The translations under genes were made by a program, and so were the position numbers. Below are positions 27,956 to 37,210 of a DNA stretch of 64,000 nucleotides, piece after piece. The notes under the pieces were generated by a model. That model was not told where the DNA came from. It worked only from the letters and a program-made list of their open reading frames with translations, and searched no databases. The stretch lies in contig NZ_JABMKY010000001.1 in NCBI RefSeq assembly GCF_013204845.1, positions 186,001-250,000 of the forward strand. The letters run 5' to 3'. This DNA comes from Paenibacillus qinlingensis. GTDB lineage: Bacteria > Bacillota > Bacilli > Paenibacillales > NBRC-103111. Position 1 is the first letter of the stretch; the number at the start of each line of letters is the position of its first letter.

Positions 27956-29229
27956 TTATAATGACCTCCGATTTTGAGCGAGCGAACCTTCGCTTGGCCA
28001 GCTGTCGTCAAAGAGGATGCGCGAACAATCGCCGCATTGCCGAACCGATCCTTAATACTATCCGTTACCTTCTCCAATTCACGTGCTTTCACTTGATCTT
28101 CAAATAGGGTGAGCTGGTACGTTTCATCATCCACGAACTGACTCAGCATCACGCCAGCACGACGAACGGGCATCGTGTCCCAGAATTTATAGAAAAGCTG
28201 CTTCACAGCTTGAAAAACAGTGCCGGTATGATTCGTCGGGTCCGGCATCTTCATCTGGCGCGAGAAACCTGTCGGCGCATCAAAGGGACTGCACATACAG
28301 CTGACCGTCACAATAGAAGCCATATAGCCTTTGCGCCGACAATCCCGGCACACCTCCTCTGTCAGCTCCATGAGGATCGTATTCACTTCAGACGATTCCG
28401 CATAATCCCTCGGCAGCGTCATCATATGGCCGATCGACTTCGGAGGCGTATCGAACGTGCCCGGCGTGACTGGACTATCATCCAGTCCGTTTGCCGTTCG
28501 CCACATCACCTCGGCGTGAATGTCGGACTGCTTGCCGAAACGCGCGCGAAACTTCTGCTTCAGTTGCGGCAGTGGCGTTCGTGCCACGTCGCCGATCGTA
28601 TACATGCCCAACTTGGCAAAATGCGCCGTCATCCGCGAACCCACACCGAACATTTTACTGACAGGTTCCTTCCACAAGTGCTCCTCGATAGCGGATGGCA
28701 GCAATGTGAAAATGCCGGTCGCATTCTTTTTGGCCCAAATATCTGTGGCAATTTTCGCTAGGATTTTATTGGAGCTAATCCCCACTCGAAGCTTAACACC
28801 CGTTTGTTTGAGCACCTTATACTGCAGACTTCGAGCTACCTGCTCTGCATCTCCAAAGAACGGCAGGCTCCCTGTGACATCTAAGAACTGCTCATCAATG
28901 CTGAAAATTTCAACGAGATCCGTAAATTCCTGATAAATTTCGGTTATTTGCAACGAAACATTAATATAATGCTGCATCCTCGGCCGCATGACGATCAGGT
29001 CAGGACACTTCTTCAACGCTTCACCCAACCGTTCGGCTGTCGATACACCATATCCTTTGGCAACAGGGCAGGCAGCTAAAATAATACCTGACCTTAACGC
29101 AGGGTCTCCTGCTACGGCAACCGGCTTATTATCTAGACCTGGATGATCGGCCTTCTCTACACTTGCGTAGAAGCTCTGACAGTCAGCCAAGAAGATCGTT
29201 CGTTCCCCACCCTTGTTCCCCTTACTCAT
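27952..29229 (-). CDS. Y-family DNA polymerase (UvrX/DinB-type)
   Basis: A 425-residue translesion polymerase of the UvrX/YqjW group. The palm has the metal-binding Asp16 in FLADCQSFYASVEK and Asp112-Glu113 in FSIDEQFLDV; GVSTAERLGEAL fits the fingers, and helix-hairpin-helix and little-finger domains follow. It lacks any obvious beta-clamp motif at the very C terminus that I can assign. Both ends overlap neighbours by ATGA (29226-29229 and 27952-27955). Two LexA-type boxes stand before the operon. Confidence 0.93.
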   Translation of the reverse strand: MSKGNKGGERTIFLADCQSFYASVEKADHPGLDNKPVAVAGDPALRSGIILAACPVAKGYGVSTAERLGEALKKCPDLIVMRPRMQHYINVSLQITEIYQEFTDLVEIFSIDEQFLDVTGSLPFFGDAEQVARSLQYKVLKQTGVKLRVGISSNKILAKIATDIWAKKNATGIFTLLPSAIEEHLWKEPVSKMFGVGSRMTAHFAKLGMYTIGDVARTPLPQLKQKFRARFGKQSDIHAEVMWRTANGLDDSPVTPGTFDTPPKSIGHMMTLPRDYAESSEVNTILMELTEEVCRDCRRKGYMASIVTVSCMCSPFDAPTGFSRQMKMPDPTNHTGTVFQAVKQLFYKFWDTMPVRRAGVMLSQFVDDETYQLTLFEDQVKARELEKVTDSIKDRFGNAAIVRASSLTTAGQAKVRSLKIGGHYK

Positions 29230-29597
29230 CGCAATTCCCCCCGCATATTCATCAGCATAGTCATAAGCTCTGCCTTGACCAAACTACGCAGCATCGTGAA
29301 ATGATGAATGTAACCTCGAACTTTGTATTCGACTTGAATCCCTAAAGCATTCATTTCCGTGTGAATCACCTTAATCTCTCGCTGCTTCATCTTACTTTTC
29401 AACTGCTGTAATTCTGGATAAATCCCCATCTCAACCTCTCTGAGATAGAAAAGAATATGATTATAAACAATTTTATCTTTATAAACCTTAAGCTCCTCCA
29501 TATCTCTTGCTAGCATATCAAGTAAAATCGGCAACAGTGTGTATTCCTTAATCATTTGAACATCCTCTTCTGTCTCTACTCTTGATGAACCACTCAT
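29226..29597 (-). CDS. Uncharacterised first gene of the SOS polymerase operon (paralogue B, 123 aa)
   Basis: A 123-residue helical protein with core VQMIKEYTLLPILLDML, ELQQLKSKMKQREIKV and the final block HHFTMLRSLVKAELMTML, which parallels paralogue A. ATG 29597 is used because GGTGGTGAG lies three bases upstream; the frame opens 24 bases earlier at 29621, within the promoter-side LexA box. Its stop overlaps the polymerase start. The pairing with a Y-family polymerase suggests an accessory factor; no biochemical motif is visible. Confidence 0.7.
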   Translation of the reverse strand: MSGSSRVETEEDVQMIKEYTLLPILLDMLARDMEELKVYKDKIVYNHILFYLREVEMGIYPELQQLKSKMKQREIKVIHTEMNALGIQVEYKVRGYIHHFTMLRSLVKAELMTMLMNMRGELR

Positions 29598-29614
29598 GTT
29601 CTCACCACCATATG

Positions 29615-29628
29615 CGAACATATATTCG
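29615..29628. promoter_or_regulatory. LexA (SOS) box 1
   Basis: CGAACATATATTCG differs from the Bacillus SOS consensus CGAACATATGTTCG at one base and lies 18 bases before the first gene of the polymerase operon. It predicts repression by LexA and induction by DNA damage. Confidence 0.8.
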
Positions 29629-29646
29629 TTTTTCCATATTATATAC

Positions 29647-29660
29647 CGAACACGTATTCG
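29647..29660. promoter_or_regulatory. LexA (SOS) box 2
   Basis: CGAACACGTATTCG is a second match to the SOS pattern CGAAC-N4-GTTCG (one base off), centred 32 bases (about three helical turns) from box 1. Two boxes would allow tighter repression and later induction. Confidence 0.7.
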
Positions 29661-29837
29661 TTATGCAAGTGGTTTTTGGATATTTTTTCACCAATAAAAG
29701 GATGAACTACAGTTAATTTCAATTACTCCGCCTAATTTTTACCTATTTATTGAAATCATTCAGGCAGATGTCCAAGCGTTCGGGTAATTGCCTGCATTAA
29801 ATAGTTTAGAAACAAAGAAACGGAGGTTTTCTTAACT

Positions 29838-30212
29838 ATGGCATGCGATATTTCGGCGACTGCATTAACTTGCTGCTCAGAGAAAAATTTCGTACAGGAT
29901 AAAGTATGTGCACCATGGACTGGCACAGTACTCGCCGCAGATGTAGACATTGTCGTTTACACGAATAATATTAATCAGAACCTTGTCGGCACGGGATATG
30001 TGAAATTCGATTCCGGACCTGCTGACATTACGATGGATGTATTGAACAGTGCGGGGACTTCCATCTTAACGGCTGCCATTACCATTTCACCGGGAACTAG
30101 TGTGGCTTTTACTTACCAACGCTTCGCCACTATACAGTTAACACTGGATGGCGGAGACTCAGGTTTATATCAGGGCGAATTCTGCATCACAACCCGTTAT
30201 GCGATTCAATAA
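29838..30212 (+). CDS. S-type endospore appendage (ENA) subunit, DUF3992
   Basis: A 124-residue DUF3992 protein resembling Ena1A/Ena1B, the subunits of the disulphide-linked S-ENA fibres on Bacillus cereus-group spores. The N-terminal connector fits the family rule ZXnCCXmC: Leu-Thr-Cys-Cys, ten residues, then Cys (TCCSEKNFVQDKVC). A beta-sandwich core follows, ending in GEFCITTRY with the receiving cysteine. There is no signal peptide, as expected for mother-cell assembly. ACGGAGG precedes ATG 29838 with an 11-base gap. A second subunit gene follows 30 bases on. Confidence 0.88.
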   Translation: MACDISATALTCCSEKNFVQDKVCAPWTGTVLAADVDIVVYTNNINQNLVGTGYVKFDSGPADITMDVLNSAGTSILTAAITISPGTSVAFTYQRFATIQLTLDGGDSGLYQGEFCITTRYAIQ

Positions 30213-30242
30213 TTTAATTTGACAACAAAGGAGGTACTCATC

Positions 30243-30581
30243 ATGTGCTCTTGTAACTCCGCTCTTTGCTGTTGTTCAGAAAAAACCTACGTGCAGGATA
30301 AAGTATGTACGGATTGGCTGATACTTCCAACAGTTGCAACCACTGTTTACACCGATAATATGGCAACGCTGATTAGCGGTACTGGATATGTCAAGAATGA
30401 CACTGGGACAGCTGCTATTACGGTAGCTTTTCTTCGTTCGGCAGCTCCCGTTATAACCGCTATCTCGGTGCCGCCAGGAGGCAGCTCCTCGTTTACTGTT
30501 GGGCGCTTCGATACGATTACTATTACGTCAATAGCAGCGGCAACCGGGGAATTTTGCATAACCGTGCGATACAGTATGTAA
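30243..30581 (+). CDS. Second S-ENA subunit, DUF3992
   Basis: A 112-residue paralogue of the preceding gene. The N terminus is unusually cysteine-rich (MCSCNSALCCCSEKTYVQDK then VC), again fitting ZXnCCXmC with ten residues between CC and C, and the end is GEFCITVRYSM. ATG 30243 is chosen because AAAGGAGGT lies seven bases upstream. It is transcribed with the first subunit; two near-identical building blocks match the Ena1A/Ena1B pair. Confidence 0.88.
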   Translation: MCSCNSALCCCSEKTYVQDKVCTDWLILPTVATTVYTDNMATLISGTGYVKNDTGTAAITVAFLRSAAPVITAISVPPGGSSSFTVGRFDTITITSIAAATGEFCITVRYSM

Positions 30582-30598
30582 GAAGCACGCTACACTTG

Positions 30599-30634
30599 AG
30601 GTGGTTTTTCACTTAAACGTGAGAAGCCACCTTA
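30599..30634. terminator. Convergent hairpin terminator
   Basis: A 14-bp stem (AGGTGGTTTTTCAC / GTGAGAAGCCACCT, two wobble pairs) between the second ENA gene and the end of the minus-strand ENA-like gene. The right arm overlaps the stop codon of the latter. T-rich context is weak, but its position suits a bidirectional stop. Confidence 0.55.
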
Positions 30635-31293
30635 TTCATGATCGCAGCATGTTTGTTCGGATTGGATTTGGAGTGTAGTGGAGATGACATATTTGCCTTC
30701 TACATAACTCATCTCATCACTCAGTGTAGAAATGTCAACTGCTTTGACACATTGGCCGATAAAATTTATGGTACTACCGGGAGGAACGCTCAACCGTCTG
30801 TTATCGGCATCGGTTTCAATATCAACCTCTATCGCTTGGGTGCTACTCGAGCTGGAATATACACTAATCTGGGCCACTTCAATCTTGGACTCCACATCCA
30901 TATCCGAAATCCAGGCTGATTGCCTTGAAGAAGTATATTGCCACAGCACTCTTTATTGATCGTTGTCAGCGGGGCTGGCGGATGTAAAGGATGGCAGTGA
31001 TGGTGCTTAGGCGATGGGCAAGGCTTAACCCTTGGATTATATATAAGCTTTTGCTTAAGATTAGGTTTTGGGTTTAGGTTCCATTCCGGATTTGGCTTTT
31101 TGGTTGGATATCGGCTGCGAGAACTAGAGAGAACGGGATGTATGGTCCTCGTCATCGATCGATGATAACACCGCTTTTTCAGTTTCGGCCTACTGACTCT
31201 CCCTTTGTTCAAGAATAGGCAGGAAGACGATGTCTTGTGAACGATAGTCAGCTCTATAAACCTTTTCCTCGTGCTGCTTTTCTTCTTGATCAC
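30632..31293 (-). pseudogene. Third ENA-family (DUF3992-like) gene, frameshifted
   Basis: From GTG 31293, with AGGAGG eight bases upstream, a frame encodes a basic, then Pro/His-rich region and reaches INKECCGNILLQGNQ. That frame then leaves protein sense and stops at 30829. The neighbouring frame takes over at once with SAWISDMDVESKIEV, a conserved-looking beta-rich core ending in CCDHE and a stop at 30632. Adding one base near 30915-30925 would join them into one protein of about 220 residues. No slippery heptamer is seen, so it is a mutation or a base-call error. An Ena1C-like or tip/anchor role is a guess. Confidence 0.65.
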
Positions 31294-31398
31294 CGTCTTT
31301 CCTCCTTCCTTCGATGTGTCGATTCCTTTGCATACTTATATTAGATGAATGTTCTCCCTCAATGGTTATACTTGTTTGTGATTTATTTCAATATTAGA

Positions 31399-33039
<1,641 letters not shown>

Positions 33040-33327
33040 CTATCGAAATATAGACCATAATCGAATCAAGTGAAACGTGTTATTCGGATCAATTTTTTGC
33101 GCGAGGATAAACGTTAAAATCTGATGCGTTTGGTTCCCACTTAGCTTCTCTCCAAAAATCCCCGCGGCAAGACCGATTAATCGTGTAACCTTTGCCGTGT
33201 TTTGTAAATCTGCCTTCGTGACGCCTTGCAGCAGCATTTTGATGCGTTCTTTTACCTCAGGATTTTTCATCTTGAACTTTACACGCTCCACGAGCGCAGG
33301 ATCGATGCCATATTGCTGATAACTCAT
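33040..33327 (-). CDS. Small helical protein, possibly stage VI sporulation protein F-like
   Basis: A 95-residue helical protein (PALVERVKFKMKNPEVKERI at the start, QKIDPNNTFHLIRLW near the end). The pattern recalls proteins annotated as stage VI sporulation protein F in Paenibacillus; I am not certain of this. ATG 33327 is selected because GGAGGTG lies six bases upstream. It stands alone, next to the spore-surface genes, and has a strong terminator. Confidence 0.55.
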   Translation of the reverse strand: MSYQQYGIDPALVERVKFKMKNPEVKERIKMLLQGVTKADLQNTAKVTRLIGLAAGIFGEKLSGNQTHQILTFILAQKIDPNNTFHLIRLWSIFR

Positions 33328-33351
33328 ACCCGCACCTCCGATACCCGTCAT

Positions 33352-33896
33352 GATCCTATCTTATGAGTGGATGTAGGCAAACTTGACTGCGCCAGATGCA
33401 TATAAGAAAAACCTATGACGATAAATTGAAGTGGTACAAACCATTTGGCAGCAAAATGATCCGTACTCGGAGTCGCTTTCCGCCTCTATATACACAGCGC
33501 GTGCCGATTCTGGGGTGCATGGAGGAGCCAACGCATGGCGGCGGTGGTCATATAAATGGAAAAAGTACAGTTAAATTCGAGCTATTTATCGAAAAATAAC
33601 CATTAACTGGATTTCATGTATGTATTCTGATCGAAAATGCGAAGAACTTCAAAAATCATTGATTTTACCTACATAATATCCATCTAATCTTAAATTATGG
33701 AAGATTCCCAAGAAATTAGCTGGAGTTTTTCCCGTTAAATTGTTCAGAGGGGAGTGCGCGGCCAGCCAAGCGGGGCTCGGGGCTTGAAACTCCCGGAGGT
33801 TCAGGGACTAGCAGTTCTGCGATCTCGGTTCTGGGTCATCTCCCCCACCAAACATCAAAAAAAACAGCCACCGTTCCCGGCAGCCGTCCCCTTCAC
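33352..33896. other. Gene-free stretch with repeat-like and palindromic DNA
   Basis: 545 bases with no convincing gene on either strand. AT-rich DNA at 33600-33640 (TTAACTGGATTTCATGTATG) resembles the dispersed repeat seen at 58.2 and 63.5 kb. A GC-rich segment (33750-33830) contains a near-perfect palindrome TGAAACTCCCGGAGGTTCA at 33785-33803. Confidence 0.45.
33857..33887 (-). terminator. Terminator after the DUF1294 gene
   Basis: On the minus strand a 10-bp stem with three wobble pairs (ACGGCTGCCG / CGGTGGCTGT) is followed by eight T residues, 10 bases past the stop. Confidence 0.65.
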
Positions 33897-34163
33897 TTAC
33901 ATATACAAAGCAATACAAATGACGCAAATGCAATTTAACGCAATGAGCAGCGGAAAACCCACAACAAACGAAGTATGCTTCGTTTTGTGACGCCACATGC
34001 GCATGCCGAGCCAACCGCCTATTCCACCGCCGAGAGCAGCGAGTAGAAACAGGCGCTTTTCGGGGACGCGGCGTCCGCCTTTTTTGGCTTGTCCTTTGTC
34101 ATGTCCCATCTCAATAAACGTAATGATATTCATCAATAATAAATAAATAAGAAAATAAGTCAC
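33897..34163 (-). CDS. DUF1294 membrane protein
   Basis: An 88-residue membrane protein of the DUF1294 family. A hydrophobic N terminus, the conserved DKGQAKKGGRRVPEKRLFLL followed by AALGGGIGGWLGM, and a C-terminal membrane segment are all visible. Function unknown; it sometimes occurs fused to cold-shock domains. GTG 34163 follows AAGGTG. It lies just upstream of the recG end in the same direction but with its own terminator. Confidence 0.85.
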   Translation of the reverse strand: MTYFLIYLLLMNIITFIEMGHDKGQAKKGGRRVPEKRLFLLAALGGGIGGWLGMRMWRHKTKHTSFVVGFPLLIALNCICVICIALYM

Positions 34164-34256
34164 AACCGTACACCTTCGTTCTCCTAAAATAGTACAGCTA
34201 CTCCTATCTTAAAAGGGAACGCGCTAGGGGTCAACTTGTCCCACCAAACTATCTAC

Positions 34257-36302
34257 TTAATCTAGTACTTCGCTATCAAAAATATGAGCCCGCTCCAAAT
34301 ACGCCCTCAGCGGCATGAACGAAGCCCCCGTCCAGAAGGACGAGTCACCGACTAGCTCGGCTGCATCATCTCGCGCCTGCTCCATGATTTCGAAATCCGC
34401 CATCATATCGGCGATGCGGAACTCCGGCAGCCCGCTCTGCTTGGTGCCGAAAAAATCCCCCGGCCCGCGCAGCTCGAGATCGCGCCGGGCTATCTCGAAG
34501 CCGTCGGTAGTCTCCGTCATCGCCTTCATGCGCTCCTTGCCGACCTCCGTCTTCGGGTCTGCGATGAGCACACAGAAGGACTGATGCTCGCCCCGCCCGA
34601 CCCGGCCGCGCAGCTGATGCAGCTGCGACAGGCCGAAGCGGTCGGCGTCGTAGATCACCATCAGCGTGGCGTTCGGCACGTCCACGCCCACCTCGATCAC
34701 CGTGGTCGACACGAGCGCCTCCACGTTGCCTTCCTTGAAGGCGCGCATGATCGCTTCCTTCTCCTGCGCGCTCATACGCCCGTGCAGCAATCCGATCCGC
34801 ATCTGCGGAAAATGCTGCTGCAACTGAATATGGACGTCGATTGCATTCTGCACGTCCAGCTTGTCCGACTCCTCGATGAGCGGACAAATCACATAAGCTT
34901 GCCGTCCTGCGGCCACCTCGCGCTGAATAAAGCCGAGCACACGCTCCAGCATCGCATGCTGAACCGCATACGTCTTGATCGGCTTACGTCCCTTCGGCAG
35001 CTCGCGCAGCGTCGAAACGTCCATGTCTCCGAACGCCGTAATGGCGAGCGTGCGCGGGATCGGCGTCGCCGTCATCGTCAGCACGTCTGGATTCATCCCT
35101 TTGCGCCGCAGGATGCTGCGCTGGTTCACCCCAAAGCGATGCTGCTCGTCCGTCACAACTAGACCTAACTGACGGAAATACACATCCTCTTGAATCAGCG
35201 CATGGGTCCCAACCAGCACGTGGATCAAACCCATCTGCAAAGAGGCCAGCAGATCGCGTCGCTGGCGCTCTGTGGAGCTTCCGGTCAGCAAAGCGACCTG
35301 CAGCCCATACGGCTCGAACAACGTGCTGAGCGAGCGATTGTGCTGCTCAGCGAGAATTTCCGTCGGCACCATCAGCGCGCCTTGGTAGCCAGCCTTCACC
35401 GTCGCGTACAGCCCGATAGCCGCGACGATCGTCTTACCCGCACCGACATCGCCTTGCAGCAGTCGGTTCATCGCGTAGGGCTCCTGCATATCGTGCAGGA
35501 GCTCGCCAACGACCTTCTTCTGCGACTCCGTCAGCTGGAAGGGCAGCGCGCGCACGAAGGCGCGTACAGCAGGCAGGTCGACCGCCTGCTTCAACCCATC
35601 CGTGCGGCTGCGCGTCACGGCCCGGTAAGCCTGGAGCTTGAGCTGGAAGAGAAACAGCTCCTCATACACCATGCGCCTGCGCGCCTGTTGGCCTTCCTCA
35701 ACGCCGCTCGGCGTGTGGATGACAGCCAGCGCCTTGCTGCGCGGCATAAACCCGTACCTGCCGGTAATGACTTCCGGCAGCACTTCACTGATCAAGGCGC
35801 TGTACTGCGTCAGCGCCTGCCCGATCACTTTACGCATCCATTTCTGCGTAATCGAGCCCGCAACCGAATAGACCGGCTGGATTGTGCCGCTATTCGAATC
35901 TCCTTGTCCGGGAAATTCCGAATCGGACACACTCATTTGCCGCCGCTTGGCGTCCCACTTCCCAGTTAGGAGAATCTCCTGCTGCGGCCGCAAGCGATCC
36001 TTCAGGAAATGGCGGTTAAACCACACCGCCGTCAGCAAGAAATCATCGACCATCACCTTGCACGATAGGCGAGATTTACCGCTGTAGCGTTGTAAAACCG
36101 GCTCCCCGATGATATAGCCCTTTACGGTGACGCGGTCACCATCCTTCACACTGGCTAGATCGCGAACCGTATAATCCTCATACCGGAACGGAATATATTC
36201 CAGCAAATCCATAACCGTAAAAACGCCCATGGCGTTTAGCTCAAGTGCTTTTTGAGCGCCAACTCCATGGACTTCACGTACTTGACATTGATTTAAATCC
36301 AT
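34257..36302 (-). CDS. recG: ATP-dependent DNA helicase RecG
   Basis: RecG remodels branched DNA at stalled forks and Holliday junctions. The 681-residue protein has the N-terminal helix-hairpin-like VHGVGAQKA and OB wedge domain, Walker A GDVGAGKTIVA, DEQHRFG (DExH box), MTATPIPRT, and helicase motif VI QLRGRVGRG. The start lies two bases after degV. Most of the gene (about 34300-35800) is strikingly GC-rich against its flanks, giving long spurious frames on the other strand. Confidence 0.97.
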   Translation of the reverse strand: MDLNQCQVREVHGVGAQKALELNAMGVFTVMDLLEYIPFRYEDYTVRDLASVKDGDRVTVKGYIIGEPVLQRYSGKSRLSCKVMVDDFLLTAVWFNRHFLKDRLRPQQEILLTGKWDAKRRQMSVSDSEFPGQGDSNSGTIQPVYSVAGSITQKWMRKVIGQALTQYSALISEVLPEVITGRYGFMPRSKALAVIHTPSGVEEGQQARRRMVYEELFLFQLKLQAYRAVTRSRTDGLKQAVDLPAVRAFVRALPFQLTESQKKVVGELLHDMQEPYAMNRLLQGDVGAGKTIVAAIGLYATVKAGYQGALMVPTEILAEQHNRSLSTLFEPYGLQVALLTGSSTERQRRDLLASLQMGLIHVLVGTHALIQEDVYFRQLGLVVTDEQHRFGVNQRSILRRKGMNPDVLTMTATPIPRTLAITAFGDMDVSTLRELPKGRKPIKTYAVQHAMLERVLGFIQREVAAGRQAYVICPLIEESDKLDVQNAIDVHIQLQQHFPQMRIGLLHGRMSAQEKEAIMRAFKEGNVEALVSTTVIEVGVDVPNATLMVIYDADRFGLSQLHQLRGRVGRGEHQSFCVLIADPKTEVGKERMKAMTETTDGFEIARRDLELRGPGDFFGTKQSGLPEFRIADMMADFEIMEQARDDAAELVGDSSFWTGASFMPLRAYLERAHIFDSEVLD

Positions 36303-36304
36303 CT

Positions 36305-37165
36305 TTACACCGTACTCACGAAGGCTGCAATAGTACCTGGTCCAGCATGTGCGCCAATCACAGGGCCTAGGGTGATATAATCCACGTGCTCCACAGCAAA
36401 CCGCTGCACGATGGCCTCCCGCAGCTGCTCCGCACCTTCCAAATTATTAGCGTGAGCAATATGCAGCGAGCGAATCGTCTTGTCCGACAGATCCGCCGCT
36501 AACAGTTCAAGAATGCGTGCAATCGCCTTTTTGTTACCACGAACCTTATCAACGACGCTCACTTCACCTGCGCTGTCTAACGAAAGAATTGGCTTAATGT
36601 TCAATAAAGAACCAAAAAGCGCTGACGCCTTGCCAATTCGACCACCCTTTTGAAGAAACTCTAACGTATCGACAAGGAAATATATATAAAAGTTCGCTCT
36701 CATGGTCTGAACTAGCGCTACAACTTCATCGACGCTCTTGCCTGCCTGAACAGCTTCAGCAGCAGCCACAACGAGTGCGCCAATACCATACGAAGCAGAG
36801 CAAGAATCGACGACGTGAACCTTGCCGAGCTGATCGCCCTCTAGGAGCGTAGAAGCCAACTCAGCCGTTCTGTACGTTCCACTCAACACAGAAGACAAAT
36901 GAATAGAGATAACCTCTGTATCAGGCTCATCTAACAAGCTCTGATAGACTTCAAGAAACTCACCAGGCGACGGCGTTGATGTTGTCGGGAAATGCGCAGA
37001 TGCCGTCAGCTTGCGATAGAAGTCCTCCGACTGAAGCGTCACCGTATCTAGATACTGATCTTCGCCAAAATTAATTTTGAGCGGCACCATTTCGATGTTC
37101 AACGCTTCTCTGACAGCCAATGGAATATCGGCCGTGCTATCCGTTACAATACGAATATTTGTCAC
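36305..37165 (-). CDS. DegV family fatty-acid-binding protein (FakB-type)
   Basis: A 286-residue DegV protein. DegV/FakB proteins hold a fatty acid while FakA phosphorylates it. The lipid-contact loop TSTPSPGEF and the HLSSVLSGTYRTAE segment are clear. GTG 37165 has GGAGTGAG four bases upstream; the frame opens 18 bases earlier. It is directly downstream of fakA, consistent with a FakAB pair, and is coupled to recG. Confidence 0.85.
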   Translation of the reverse strand: MTNIRIVTDSTADIPLAVREALNIEMVPLKINFGEDQYLDTVTLQSEDFYRKLTASAHFPTTSTPSPGEFLEVYQSLLDEPDTEVISIHLSSVLSGTYRTAELASTLLEGDQLGKVHVVDSCSASYGIGALVVAAAEAVQAGKSVDEVVALVQTMRANFYIYFLVDTLEFLQKGGRIGKASALFGSLLNIKPILSLDSAGEVSVVDKVRGNKKAIARILELLAADLSDKTIRSLHIAHANNLEGAEQLREAIVQRFAVEHVDYITLGPVIGAHAGPGTIAAFVSTV

Positions 37166-37210
37166 AGGGCTCACTCCAATCACGAATTTACACTACCTGC
37201 TTGTACGATC

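Noticed and set aside
30880-30960. Programmed -1 frameshift in the third ENA-like gene
   Set aside because: No X XXY YYZ slippery heptamer and no convincing downstream stem at the frame change.
30829-31293. Independent 154-codon gene
   Set aside because: Its end loses protein sense exactly where the neighbouring ENA-like frame begins, so it is better explained as the 5' part of a frameshifted gene.
34366-35969. Long frames (173, 192 and 259 codons) overlapping recG
   Set aside because: Shadows produced by high GC in an intact recG; composition is Arg/His/Ala-rich and not protein-like.
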